Shown: positions 33,200 through 41,843 of the stretch, piece after piece
How the letters are laid out: every line of letters begins with the position of its first letter
Position numbering within the stretch: the stretch's first letter is position 1
Assembly (NCBI GenBank): GCA_028689145.1
Contig: JAQTWT010000007.1
Span: 62,001-126,000 of the forward strand
Direction: 5' to 3'
DNA from: Gallionella sp.
GTDB lineage: Bacteria > Pseudomonadota > Gammaproteobacteria > Burkholderiales > Gallionellaceae
Length of the DNA: 64,000 bases
Program-made: the position numbers and the translations under genes
Notes under the pieces: generated by a model
The model's input: the letters and a program-made list of their open reading frames with translations, nothing else
Told to the model about the DNA's origin: nothing
Database searches by the model: none

Positions 33200-33676
33200 G
33201 TGCATAAATCTGAAGTTGATCTGGAGCGGCGAAAGGCTCTTAAAGCCGGTGGCGGTATTGGCTTGCTCGGCTTGCTGGTCGCTGCAGGATTGATCCGTCC
33301 GGGTATCGCGAGCGCAGCATCGAATAGAGCGGCGTTTGAAGCCAAGACCATGGATGAAGCGTTGAACGCGCTCGGTGTCGTTATTTCTGAAAACAGCTTA
33401 GCCATCCAGCTCGGCGCTCCCGAGGTAGCCGAAAACGGTGCGGTGGTTCCGATCACAGTGGAAAGCACGCTATCCCGCACGGAGCAAATCTGCATTTTGG
33501 TAAACAAGAATCCCACCATACTCGCTGCCAATTTTCTTGTTCCGGAAGGCACTGAAGGATTCATCACCACCCGTATCAGGATGGCGGAAACCTCTTCCGT
33601 CATCGCGCTGGTCAAGGCGAATGGCAAGTTTTACCGGGCTTCACGGGAAGTTAAAGTCACGGCGGGAGGCTGCTGA
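33200..33676 (+). CDS. soxY: SoxY, thiosulfate/sulfur carrier (C-terminal Cys at end of chain)
   Basis: 158 residues, GTG start. Twin-arginine signal (DLERRKALKAGG...GLLVAAG), then the SoxY immunoglobulin-like domain. The carrier cysteine is the very last residue (VTAGGC-stop), whereas well-studied SoxY proteins end GGCGG. Carries sulfur substrates during periplasmic Sox oxidation. soxA, soxX and soxB are not in this window. Overlaps soxZ by one base. Confidence 0.9.
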   Translation: MHKSEVDLERRKALKAGGGIGLLGLLVAAGLIRPGIASAASNRAAFEAKTMDEALNALGVVISENSLAIQLGAPEVAENGAVVPITVESTLSRTEQICILVNKNPTILAANFLVPEGTEGFITTRIRMAETSSVIALVKANGKFYRASREVKVTAGGC

Positions 33677-33987
33677 TGTCGAATCCAACCAAAATGCGCG
33701 CCGCCGTTGTCGATGGCATCACCGAACTGAAGGTGATGATGCAGCACGAGATGGAAAACGGCCGGCGCAAGGATGAAGCCGGCAATCTTGTACCCGCTTG
33801 GTACATCACCGATGTCAAGGTTCAGCATGCCAATCGCACGATACTGGAAGCACAGTTCGGCACGTCCGTCTCGAAAAATCCCTATCTGGTGTTTCATTTC
33901 AGGGGCGGCAAAGTTGGCGACAAGATCACCTTGTCGTGGACGGATAACCGGGGCGAGTCGCGCTCGGACGATGTGGCAATCAGTTGA
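33676..33987 (+). CDS. soxZ: SoxZ, partner of SoxY
   Basis: 103 residues. Typical SoxZ: MRA start, ELKVMMQHEMENGRRKD, PAWYITDVKV, and FRGGKVGDKITLSWTDNRGES. Forms the SoxYZ carrier complex and is exported with SoxY (no signal of its own). Start codon overlaps the soxY stop. Confidence 0.93.
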   Translation: MSNPTKMRAAVVDGITELKVMMQHEMENGRRKDEAGNLVPAWYITDVKVQHANRTILEAQFGTSVSKNPYLVFHFRGGKVGDKITLSWTDNRGESRSDDVAIS

Positions 33988-34045
33988 TCGAAAAAGCACC
34001 GGAATTCTGAATTTATAAATATATAACGGCAGGGGATGGGCGGTA

Positions 34046-34684
34046 ATGGTTGATGAAATGCAAAATGAAAAGAAGTTTGCCGCCAAGGAAGGTTTGTTGG
34101 CAAAACTGAAGAAACCATCCCCGCTTTCCATGCTTACGCTGTTGTTGATCGGCACCGTGCTGGGCATCGTGATGTGGGGCGGCATCAACATGGGGATGGA
34201 ATATACCAACCGTTCCGAGTTCTGCACTTCCTGCCATGAAATGACCATTCCTTACAGCGAGCTCAAGGAAACCGTCCACTACAAGAATCGCAGCGGTACG
34301 ACGGTGAACTGTTCCGACTGTCACGTAGCTAGCAGCAAGACGCCGACTGATTACGCCTACAAGTCGTTGCAGAAGATTTTTGCCGCGCGAGACATAGTCG
34401 GACATATTACCGGTGCGATCGACACGCCTGAAAAATATGAAGCACACCGTCTGGAAATGGCCAAGCGTGTTTGGACGCGCATGAAGGAGCGCGATTCAAA
34501 GGAGTGCCGCAACTGCCACAGTTTCGCCACCATGGATCCGGACAAGCAGAAAGCACGCTCGCAGATCAAGCATGAAGAGGCGCAGGAAGACAAGCTGACC
34601 TGTATCGATTGCCATAAGGGCATTGCGCACAAGCCGATTCATCACCTGCTGGAAGATGAGGAAGCGGCAAATGCGGCACAGTAA
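34046..34684 (+). CDS. NapC/NirT-type tetrahaem cytochrome c
   Basis: 212 residues. One N-terminal membrane anchor (PLSMLTLLLIGTVLGIVMWGG) and four CxxCH motifs: CTSCH, CSDCH, CRNCH and CIDCH. NapC/NirT proteins move electrons between the quinol pool and periplasmic partners. It opens the cytochrome gene group upstream of the fcc genes and probably serves the EB_dh-like or flavocytochrome c proteins. Confidence 0.92.
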   Translation: MVDEMQNEKKFAAKEGLLAKLKKPSPLSMLTLLLIGTVLGIVMWGGINMGMEYTNRSEFCTSCHEMTIPYSELKETVHYKNRSGTTVNCSDCHVASSKTPTDYAYKSLQKIFAARDIVGHITGAIDTPEKYEAHRLEMAKRVWTRMKERDSKECRNCHSFATMDPDKQKARSQIKHEEAQEDKLTCIDCHKGIAHKPIHHLLEDEEAANAAQ

Positions 34685-34748
34685 ATTTTGAACGCGGGAT
34701 TGGTTGGTAGGCCGGTTCTGTTTTTTTGATCGTAGCGGGAGTGATGCA

Positions 34749-35753
34749 ATGAAAAAATTAGCGTTGATGGTGGCAGGTGTGTTGGCGGCGGGCGCAGCGG
34801 GTGCGGCGCCGAACTGGAGCAAGGTTCCTGTAGCCAATGTCCCGGTTTTCTATCCCGGTCAAGCCGGACTGGAGTGGGTGCTGGTCAAGAAAGACCATTC
34901 CGCATCTAATCAGATTCTGGACAAGAAGCGAGCTTGCACAAAGTGCCATGACACGGACGCGACCGAGATTGGCGATAAGATCGTGGCGGGCAAGCCGGTG
35001 GGCAACATGCGTCAGCCTCTGGACAGCGCCGCCCCCAAGGGTAAGGCGGGCTCCATTCCGGTATCCGTGCAGGCCGCGCATGACGGCAACAAGATTTATC
35101 TGCGCTTCGAATGGGATACGCCCAAGAGCGGCGGCGACAAGAAGATGGATCCGAAGAACGATATGAAACTGACTGTCATGTTCGAGGACAACAAGGTCGA
35201 ATACGCCGACCGCGGCGGTTGCTGGGCAACCTGTCACGAAGACATGCGCGGCATGCCGGATGCCAGCGATGCATCCAAGACCCATCCAAAAGCCAAGGTT
35301 ATGGGCTGGTCTGACGGTGTCACCAAGTACCTTAAGGAGTCCCGTACCGGCCTGGAAATGTCGGGCAAGGCGCGCGGCGGTTGGGATAAGCTCAAGTCCG
35401 ATGCCGAGATCGAAGCCGCCCTCAAGGAAGGCAAGTTCATGGATCTGATCCAGTTCAACAGCGGCAAGGGCGAGGCGGTCGACGGCTACGTGCTTGATGC
35501 TCGCCATATGGGCGGAGGCAAGAGCCTGGTCAAGGTCGACGGCAAGAAGAGCGGCAATCACTGGACGGTGGTCTTCGAACGCAAGCTTGCCGCAGGCGGC
35601 AAGGGCGATCACACCATTGCGCCGGGCAAGCTATACAACATCGGTTTTGCCATCCATGACGACAATGCCGACGGTCGCTATCACCAGGTGTCGCTGGGTT
35701 ACACCCTGGGGCTGGATAACGCCAAGGCCGATTTCAACGCAGTCAAGCAATAA
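34749..35753 (+). CDS. Periplasmic EB_dh-type haem protein (ethylbenzene dehydrogenase gamma-like)
   Basis: 334 residues from MKKLALMVAG, with a clear signal peptide ending AAGAAGAAP. A CTKCH haem c motif near residue 60 and a second unusual motif CWATCH (CX3CH) in the middle. The C-terminal half, with strands and FNIGFAIHDDNADGRYHQ-type motif (IGFAIHDDNADGRYHQVSL), fits the DMSO-reductase-family haem-binding (EB_dh) domain. Probably an electron carrier in the periplasm. Starts 64 bases after the NapC-type gene. Confidence 0.8.
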   Translation: MKKLALMVAGVLAAGAAGAAPNWSKVPVANVPVFYPGQAGLEWVLVKKDHSASNQILDKKRACTKCHDTDATEIGDKIVAGKPVGNMRQPLDSAAPKGKAGSIPVSVQAAHDGNKIYLRFEWDTPKSGGDKKMDPKNDMKLTVMFEDNKVEYADRGGCWATCHEDMRGMPDASDASKTHPKAKVMGWSDGVTKYLKESRTGLEMSGKARGGWDKLKSDAEIEAALKEGKFMDLIQFNSGKGEAVDGYVLDARHMGGGKSLVKVDGKKSGNHWTVVFERKLAAGGKGDHTIAPGKLYNIGFAIHDDNADGRYHQVSLGYTLGLDNAKADFNAVKQ

Positions 35754-35830
35754 GGTAGCACCGCAGTGCAGGCAGTGGTAGCAGATACACCCGTTTCGGG
35801 AAGCGTTATTCACACAGAGAGGAGTAGAAA

Positions 35831-36418
35831 ATGAGAAGAAAATGGAGTGGGATGGCCTTGGCACTCGGTGCGCTGGTCATGTCGGCTGCGGCACATGCAG
35901 CGCCGCCCAGCGCGGAGATGCTGTCCAATGCCTGCGGCGGGTGCCACGGTGTTAATGGTGCCAGTGCCGGTCCAAGCATGCCCAGCCTGGCCGGACAGAA
36001 CAAGGACTTCTTTATCGACGCGATGAAAAAATTCAAGAGCGGCGAACGTCCGGGTACGGTGATGAGCCGTTTGGCCAAGGGCTACTCCGACGAGCAAGTC
36101 GTCGCGATGGCCGAATTCTTCGCCCACCAGAAGTCGTCACCGGCAGCACAGAAGTCCTCGATTGATCGCGCTAAGGTTGCCAAGGGCAAGTCGGTCTACA
36201 ACAGCGCCTGCAAGCGCTGCCACTTGGAGAACGGCAAGGATTTTGAGGAGGATACCCCCGTCGTGGCCGGTCAGTGGCTGAAGTATCTGCAGATACAGAT
36301 GGCCGAGTTCCAGAGTGGCGCTCGCAAGATGTCGGAGAAGAAGACGGAGAAGGTGAAGTCGTTAACTGCCGCCGACTGGGATGCCGTCGCCCACTTTTAT
36401 GCCAGCCAGAAACAATAA
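35831..36418 (+). CDS. Dihaem c4/c553-type cytochrome (FccA-like)
   Basis: 195 residues. Signal peptide (MALALGALVMSAAAHAAPP), two haem motifs CGGCH and CKRCH, each followed by the class I cytochrome pattern. Adjacent to fccB (12-base gap, AAGGAG site), so it is the likely haem subunit of flavocytochrome c sulfide dehydrogenase. Confidence 0.88.
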   Translation: MRRKWSGMALALGALVMSAAAHAAPPSAEMLSNACGGCHGVNGASAGPSMPSLAGQNKDFFIDAMKKFKSGERPGTVMSRLAKGYSDEQVVAMAEFFAHQKSSPAAQKSSIDRAKVAKGKSVYNSACKRCHLENGKDFEEDTPVVAGQWLKYLQIQMAEFQSGARKMSEKKTEKVKSLTAADWDAVAHFYASQKQ

Positions 36419-36430
36419 GGAGAAAATAAC

Positions 36431-37705
36431 ATGACTATGGAACGCAGAAATTTCCTTAAGCTCCTCGGCGCCGGCGCGGCAGCAACCGCATCCGTAGGCC
36501 TGTCGGGTTACGCAAACGCCGCAACGTCGGCGGGTGGCAAACACAAAGTAGTGGTGATCGGCGGCGGCTACGGCGGCACGATAGCCGCCAAATATATTCG
36601 CATGATGGATGCCAGCATCGAAGTGACCCTGATCGAGCGCAACGACCATTACGTTTCCTGCCCGTTCAGCAACCTGTATCTCGGCGGCATCCTGCCGGAT
36701 CTGTCGTCGCTGACCATCAAGTACGACAAACTGGCCAAAAATCACGGCATCAAGGTGGTCCAGGCCGAAGTCACCGGCATCGATGCCGAGAACCACAGCG
36801 TGACGACCAGCAAAGGCGTATTCAAATACGACCGTCTGGTAGTTTCTCCCGGTGTCGAATTTCGCACCGACGAGATCAAAGGCTACGATCAGGAAGTCAT
36901 GCCTCATGCCTGGAAGGCCGGTCCTCAGACCGTGCTGTTACGCAAGCAGCTTGAAGCGATGAAGCCGGGCGGCACCGTCGTGCTGTCCATTCCGTTGGCC
37001 CCGTTCCGCTGCCCGCCAGGACCGTACGAGCGCACCAGCATGATCGCCATGTACCTCAAGCAGCACAAACCCGGATCGAAGATCATCGTGCTGGACGCCA
37101 ATCCGGACATCGTCTCCAAGAAGGGATTGTTCCTGAAGGGCTGGAAGAAGCACTACGAGGGCATCATCGATTACCGTCCGGCCAAGAAGGTCACGGACGT
37201 GGACAACAAGAACATGTCGGTGCTGATCGAGGGCATCGAGGAGGTCAAGGGCGATGTCATCAACATCATCCCGCCGCAGAAGGCAGGTCATATCGCCCAT
37301 GTGGCCGGCCTGGTTGGTACCGACGGCAAGTGGTGTCCAGTCAATCCAACGACATTTGAGTCCACGCTGCACAAGGACATCCACGTCATCGGCGACTCGT
37401 CGATTGCAGGCGCGATGCCCAAGTCCGGCTATTCGGCCAATTCGGAAGCCAAGGTCTGCGCCGCCAACATCGTGGCATTGATGAACGGCAGGGAAACCAC
37501 CGATATGTCCGGCGTCAACACTTGCTACAGCTTCCTGTCTGAAAAGGAAGCGGTCAGCGTGACCGGCGTCTATCAGGTGGACAAGGAGAAGAATGCCATC
37601 GTGGTCGTTGCTGGTTCGTTTGGCGTGTCTCCTGATCTTTCCGAGCTGGAAGCGGTGTATGCCCAAAGCTGGGTCAAGAACATACTCACCGAGATGTCTT
37701 CCTGA
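36431..37705 (+). CDS. fccB: Flavocytochrome c sulfide dehydrogenase, flavoprotein subunit
   Basis: 424 residues. Tat signal ERRNFLKLLGAGAAAT, FAD motif VVVIGGGYGGTIAAKYI, and FxxNxxxGG-like regions CPFSNLYLGG, RCPPGPYERTSM and GYSANSEAKVCA; the Cys in these last two segments correspond to the redox disulfide of FccB. Oxidises sulfide in the periplasm and feeds electrons to the dihaem cytochrome. Followed by a terminator. Confidence 0.94.
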   Translation: MTMERRNFLKLLGAGAAATASVGLSGYANAATSAGGKHKVVVIGGGYGGTIAAKYIRMMDASIEVTLIERNDHYVSCPFSNLYLGGILPDLSSLTIKYDKLAKNHGIKVVQAEVTGIDAENHSVTTSKGVFKYDRLVVSPGVEFRTDEIKGYDQEVMPHAWKAGPQTVLLRKQLEAMKPGGTVVLSIPLAPFRCPPGPYERTSMIAMYLKQHKPGSKIIVLDANPDIVSKKGLFLKGWKKHYEGIIDYRPAKKVTDVDNKNMSVLIEGIEEVKGDVINIIPPQKAGHIAHVAGLVGTDGKWCPVNPTTFESTLHKDIHVIGDSSIAGAMPKSGYSANSEAKVCAANIVALMNGRETTDMSGVNTCYSFLSEKEAVSVTGVYQVDKEKNAIVVVAGSFGVSPDLSELEAVYAQSWVKNILTEMSS

Positions 37706-37729
37706 TACGGGCAGTTCTGCAATCAAAAT

Positions 37730-37757
37730 AAACCCGGCTCAGGCTGGGTTTGTTTTG
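37730..37757 (+). terminator. Terminator after fccB
   Basis: AAACCCGGC, TCAG loop, GCTGGGTTT followed by a T-rich stretch, 25 bases after the fccB stop. Confidence 0.75.
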
Positions 37758-37843
37758 TCGATACGATGGGCAGGCTTTTCAAGTTTTTCAGGTGATGGAC
37801 ACAGGTTTTACTTGCTGGCTCAATAGATAATCTGGAGATAAAC

Positions 37844-38344
37844 TTGCGCAAGTTATATTTCATTTTCGCGATATTGTTACTCATCGGCTCTACTGTTCAG
37901 GCAGCGCCTGTGAGCAAACTTTCCTATACCGCCATGAAGGTGCAGATTGCTCGGGTGGAAATACAGCCTGGTGTCAGTTTCGAGGATGCGGTGGAATCTC
38001 TCAAGCTGCGGGCAAATCAGCACAATCTCAAATTTGTCGGCAGTAGCCCGCTCTACAAAGAGATCGAAGCATTGACCGGCAAGCCCGCCAAACGCATGGA
38101 GATATTCAGCTTTTGCGACGGCTTGGTGGCACAGCAAATGATCGCTGCCGATTCACTGATGATTTCCTTTATGCCATGCCGTATCTCCTTGTTGGAAGAT
38201 GAGCAAGGCGCACGCTGGGTCATTTCCATGATGATAGATCGCAAAACCATCCGGGCCTTGCCTGCCGAAATGCGCAGCAAGGCGCAACGTATCATGGACG
38301 CGATGAAAGATAGTATGTTGGCAGCGAGCAGGGGTGATTTGTAG
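37844..38344 (+). CDS. Secreted DUF302-type protein
   Basis: 166 residues, TTG start with GGAG five bases upstream. Signal peptide (KLYFIFAILLLIGSTVQA). The mature part (VSFEDAVESLKLRANQHNLKFVG ... EIFSFCDGLVAQQMIAADSLM ... MPCRISLLEDEQGARWVISM) fits a DUF302-like fold with two conserved Cys. DUF302 proteins are common near sulfur-oxidation genes; function unknown. Confidence 0.75.
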   Translation: MRKLYFIFAILLLIGSTVQAAPVSKLSYTAMKVQIARVEIQPGVSFEDAVESLKLRANQHNLKFVGSSPLYKEIEALTGKPAKRMEIFSFCDGLVAQQMIAADSLMISFMPCRISLLEDEQGARWVISMMIDRKTIRALPAEMRSKAQRIMDAMKDSMLAASRGDL

Positions 38345-38425
38345 CGCTCAAGAATTGATTCCGGTTCTGAACCTTTGTCTTGTCCGGTATGGCGGTTGTT
38401 TGGCACTCGCCGCGCATGAAATGGC

Positions 38426-38470
38426 GTAACTCTAACGGGTTATTCACTTTACCCGTCAAGGGTATGGACG
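38426..38470 (+). promoter_or_regulatory. Candidate operator upstream of tusA
   Basis: GTAACTCTAAC then GGGTTAT (38437-38443), TTTACCCGTCAAGGGTATGG. Shares most positions with the soxY-upstream block and the sqr block. Lies about 97 bases upstream of tusA. Confidence 0.55.
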
Positions 38471-38566
38471 CAATTTGGTGGTGCGTTCCTAATGACGAGT
38501 CCACAACCTGATCGTTGGCCCCGCTTAATTTGTAACTGTAATTTATTAACCAGTAGGAGATGAAGA

Positions 38567-38794
38567 ATGAATTTTGATAAAGAGTTTGATGCCAGTGGAA
38601 TGTCCTGCCCGTTGCCTATCGTAAAGACCAAGAAGGCGTTGACCGACATGGAATCCGGGCAGGTACTCAAGGTTACTGCCACCGACTGCGGCGCGGTGAA
38701 GGATATGCAGGCTTTTGCCGACCAGACCGGCAATACCTTGCTGTCTTCCACGGAAGAAGGCGGCAAGTACATTTTCTTCATGAAGAAGAAATAA
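38567..38794 (+). CDS. tusA: TusA sulfur carrier
   Basis: 75 residues. SCPLP motif with Cys14 (GMSCPLPIVKTKKAL) and typical alpha/beta two-layer sequence ending GGKYIFFMKKK. TusA carries persulfide sulfur to DsrE-type and DsrEFH proteins in the cytosol. 30-base gap to dsrE2; they form the tusA-dsrE2 pair seen in many oxidisers. AGGAG precedes the ATG. Confidence 0.94.
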   Translation: MNFDKEFDASGMSCPLPIVKTKKALTDMESGQVLKVTATDCGAVKDMQAFADQTGNTLLSSTEEGGKYIFFMKKK

Positions 38795-38824
38795 CGCTTC
38801 CAGTATCCATTCAGAGGGAAAGAT

Positions 38825-39295
38825 ATGACTACCAAGAAAATGGCGATTATCGCCACCAAGGGCACACTGGATATGGCGTATCCGCCGTTTATTCTGGCAT
38901 CCACCGCCGCCGCGCTCGGTTATGACGTGCAAATTTTCTTCACCTTTTACGGATTGCAGCTGCTGCGCAAGGATCTGTCCGACGTGAAGATCAGCCCGCT
39001 GGCCAATCCGGCAATGCCGATGCCGGTGCCGATGCCGGTGATGGTGCAGATGCTGCCAGGCATGGAGAGCATGGCGACCATGATGATGAAACAGAAGCTC
39101 AAGAAGCACGGTGTCGCCCCGCTGGAAGAGCTGCGCGATCTGTGTCTGGAAGCCGATGTCAAATTCATCGCCTGCCAGATGACCGTCGATCTGTTTGAAT
39201 TCGACAAGAGCGAATTCATTGATCAGGTCGAATACGGCGGTGCATCGATGTTCTTCGGCTTTGCGGGTGAAACTGACATTTGCCTGTTTGTTTAA
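38825..39295 (+). CDS. dsrE2: DsrE2-type membrane-associated sulfurtransferase
   Basis: 156 residues. DsrE-like fold with conserved FIACQMTVDLFEF (Cys) and a methionine/proline-rich hydrophobic loop (ANPAMPMPVPMPVMVQMLPG) that gives DsrE2 its membrane association. Receives sulfur and hands it to TusA. Confidence 0.9.
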   Translation: MTTKKMAIIATKGTLDMAYPPFILASTAAALGYDVQIFFTFYGLQLLRKDLSDVKISPLANPAMPMPVPMPVMVQMLPGMESMATMMMKQKLKKHGVAPLEELRDLCLEADVKFIACQMTVDLFEFDKSEFIDQVEYGGASMFFGFAGETDICLFV

Positions 39296-39367
39296 GGCGG
39301 TAATTGGCTTCAACCGTGCAGTTGCAGTACCGGTAATTTTTAAATAAAAATATTCAGGGAGAATTGC

Positions 39368-40669
39368 ATGAAGATGAAAAAGCTTGTTGTTTTATTGTTC
39401 GCCGCAGGTGTAATGGCATCGCCGCTGGCGAATGCAACCAACGGTTATTTTTCGCACGGTTACGGCATGAAGGCCAAGGGCATGGGCGGCGCCGCTACTG
39501 CGATGGCTAGCGATACTTATGGCGGGGCGAATAACCCGGCCAGCATGGTATGGGTCGGTGATCGTCTGGATGTTGGTGTTGACTGGTTTAGCCCGATTCG
39601 TAGCGCAAGCCGCACGGGCAGTGCGGCAGGAGGAAATGTAGATTTTGTAGAGGATAGCGGCAGCAACAATTTTTTTGTTCCTGAATTTGGCTATAACCAC
39701 ATGATAAACAGCAATATGTCGCTGGGTATCACGGTGTATGGCAATGGCGGTATGAATACCAGTTACAAGAGCGGAACTTCAGTTGCGAGCTGTGCCAGGA
39801 TGGGCGGTGCGCCAGCACCAAGCAACCCTCTGTGCGGAGGCGGCGAACTGGGTGTCAACCTGGAACAATTGATCATTGCGCCGACACTTGCCTACAAGTT
39901 CAATGACAGCCACTCCATTGGCGTAACTCCAATGTATGTTTTCCAGCATTTTCGTGCAAATGGCCTTCAGGCGTTCGGCGCAATTTCAGCCAATGGCGCA
40001 GCCCTGACAAATATGGGGCATGACCGGTCTACCGGTTTCGGAGTCAGGCTGGGTTGGCAGGGTAAAGTGACCAATGCTGTGACGCTGGGTGCAACTTATT
40101 CACCCAAAATTAACATGAGCAAATTCAGTAAATATGCCGGTCTGTTTGCCGAGCAAGGCGACTTCGATATTCCGATGAACTGGAATCTGGGCGTGGCGTT
40201 TGATGCCACACCGGCGGTGAAAGTCGCTTTGGATTATGAACACATTGCCTACGGTGGGGTCAAGTCGATCAGCAATAGTTCGGTTAATCCATCCATGCCG
40301 GCAGCTTTGATGGGTAATAACGCCGGTTTGGGTTTCGGCTGGAGCGATGTCAATGTCATCAAGCTGGGCATGGAGTACAAATACAGTGATGCACTGACGT
40401 TACGGGCCGGCATCAATCACGGTTCCAACCCCATCCAGTCGGCCGACGTGACGTTTAATATTCTGGCTCCCGGCGTGATTACGGATCATTACACCTTGGG
40501 GGCGACTTATGGTTTGGGCAAGGATTCTGAAATCACGGTTGCCTATATGCATGCACAGGAGAAGTCTGTTTCAGGTACAACCAATCCGCTTTATTTCCCG
40601 GCCGGTGGTACCGACAGCATCAAAATGTACCAGAACTCGCTGGGCATTGCCTACGGCGTGAAGTTTTAA
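39368..40669 (+). CDS. OmpP1/FadL/TodX outer-membrane protein
   Basis: 433 residues with a signal peptide (VVLLFAAGVMASPLANA). Starts its mature part TNGYFSHGYGMKAKGMGGAATAMA, the conserved FadL N-terminal plug, and ends with the aromatic beta-signal (GIAYGVKF). Hydrophobic compound channel. Follows dsrE2 in the same orientation; could import hydrophobic sulfur such as S8. A strong terminator lies directly after it. Confidence 0.9.
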   Translation: MKMKKLVVLLFAAGVMASPLANATNGYFSHGYGMKAKGMGGAATAMASDTYGGANNPASMVWVGDRLDVGVDWFSPIRSASRTGSAAGGNVDFVEDSGSNNFFVPEFGYNHMINSNMSLGITVYGNGGMNTSYKSGTSVASCARMGGAPAPSNPLCGGGELGVNLEQLIIAPTLAYKFNDSHSIGVTPMYVFQHFRANGLQAFGAISANGAALTNMGHDRSTGFGVRLGWQGKVTNAVTLGATYSPKINMSKFSKYAGLFAEQGDFDIPMNWNLGVAFDATPAVKVALDYEHIAYGGVKSISNSSVNPSMPAALMGNNAGLGFGWSDVNVIKLGMEYKYSDALTLRAGINHGSNPIQSADVTFNILAPGVITDHYTLGATYGLGKDSEITVAYMHAQEKSVSGTTNPLYFPAGGTDSIKMYQNSLGIAYGVKF

Positions 40670-40689
40670 ATAGCATAGCAGCACAATAC

Positions 40690-40725
40690 AAAGCCCGTCA
40701 CTTGGGAAAGTGACGGGCTTTTTTG
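40690..40725 (+). terminator. Strong terminator after fadL-type gene
   Basis: AAGCCCGTCACTT, GGGA loop, AAGTGACGGGCTTTTTT: stem of 13 pairs followed by a T-run, 20 bases after the stop. Confidence 0.93.
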
Positions 40726-40777
40726 CGTCTGGAGGAAGGGTGTTTAGCCGGTACTCCATCCTCTCGGACGTTTCATC

Positions 40778-40917
40778 CTAAAAAACGCAGTTGGCGGCGT
40801 GGTAGGTGCGAATTCATTCGCCCGGACAATAGGTTGCGTGCGAATGAATTCGCACCTACAAGAGTAGCCCAACGCGTTGAAGCACAATGACATTGTCCGA
40901 CAACTGCGTTTTTTAAG
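40778..40917. mobile_element. MITE-like element with AAAAAACGCAGTTG termini
   Basis: 140 bases with inverted ends CTAAAAAACGCAGTTG and CAACTGCGTTTTTTAAG. Interior holds a perfect 20-base inverted repeat (GTAGGTGCGAATTCATTCGC and its complement). Fills the 298-base gap between the FadL-type and TauD genes. Confidence 0.75.
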
Positions 40918-40967
40918 TTCATGCCTGCGGTTCGGTGAGAAAATAATTGCCATGAATTCGCCGATCG

Positions 40968-41843
40968 TCATGCTGATTCAGCGATCTTGTCCAGATAACG
41001 CGCACGATACATCAAACGCGGGCTGGTCGGATTATCGTTAAAAGCGGCACGGTCATGCAGCACGTTGTTGCACAACAAGCCCATGCCGGGTTCGAGGCTG
41101 GACTGAAAGATGTAGGGGGTGCCGGATGCCAGCAGGCGTTCCAATGCCGAGACTGCCGCTAATGTTGCTGCATCCTGTTTCCATTCGATGCTGCGGGTGC
41201 GCGCGGTGTAGCGCATGTGCAAATTTCCGGATATATCCAGCGAGAACACCGGGCCGCACTGCGCGGGACGCACGCCGTCTGTCTCGTCCAGTCGTTCCGG
41301 GATGGTCATTGCATCCGCTTGCATCAGCGCTTTTATGTGTTGCGGATCTTCGTCGCGCAGCAGCAAGTAAGCCATCTCGTGATCCATCAGGCGATTCTCA
41401 CCGCCGTCGGCAGCGTTGCGCACACAATGCAACACCATGCCGCGTATCTGGCGCTGCGGCGGGTTGTAATAGCCGTCGGTGTGCCATTTGATCGGTCGGT
41501 CGGTGTAGGGGATGTAAAATTTGCGTGTGCCGCCGTCGAACACGCGAATTTCGGAAACCCCGTCTTCGCCGGACAACCAGTTGGCATCGAGCTGTTTCAG
41601 ACCGAATTGTGCGCCCAGCAGACGCGGGATGTCGGTGTCCTCCGCCTGTATTGTGCCGGCATAGATCGCCATGTTGCAGCGGCGGATACATGCTGCCAGT
41701 GCGGAACGTTCGTTTGGCTTCAGTGCGCGCGGGTCGCGAACTTCGACGATCAATTCATCTGCTGAAGCGGGGGCCGCAGCGAGTTTTTGTTCGCGCCAGC
41801 GCAGGTAACTTGTACTATCGTTAAGATCGAACGGGTTGTTCAT
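40968..41843 (-). CDS. TauD/TfdA-family Fe(II)/2-oxoglutarate dioxygenase
   Basis: 291 residues. Iron ligands: WHTDG (H and D) around residue 130 and a distal His in NNVLHDRAAF, followed by a basic patch (SPRLMYRARYL) suited to 2-oxoglutarate. No signal peptide. Such enzymes hydroxylate small organic substrates, including sulfonates or betaines; no transporter for a sulfonate is near. Last gene of the minus-strand operon opposite dsrA. Confidence 0.82.
   Translation of the reverse strand: MNNPFDLNDSTSYLRWREQKLAAAPASADELIVEVRDPRALKPNERSALAACIRRCNMAIYAGTIQAEDTDIPRLLGAQFGLKQLDANWLSGEDGVSEIRVFDGGTRKFYIPYTDRPIKWHTDGYYNPPQRQIRGMVLHCVRNAADGGENRLMDHEMAYLLLRDEDPQHIKALMQADAMTIPERLDETDGVRPAQCGPVFSLDISGNLHMRYTARTRSIEWKQDAATLAAVSALERLLASGTPYIFQSSLEPGMGLLCNNVLHDRAAFNDNPTSPRLMYRARYLDKIAESA

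Noticed and set aside
35797-35815. ACCCGTTTCGGGA before fccA as a further copy of the regulatory site
   Set aside because: It has an inverted ACCC/GGG core but lacks the GGGTTAT block and the downstream half, so it is not counted.
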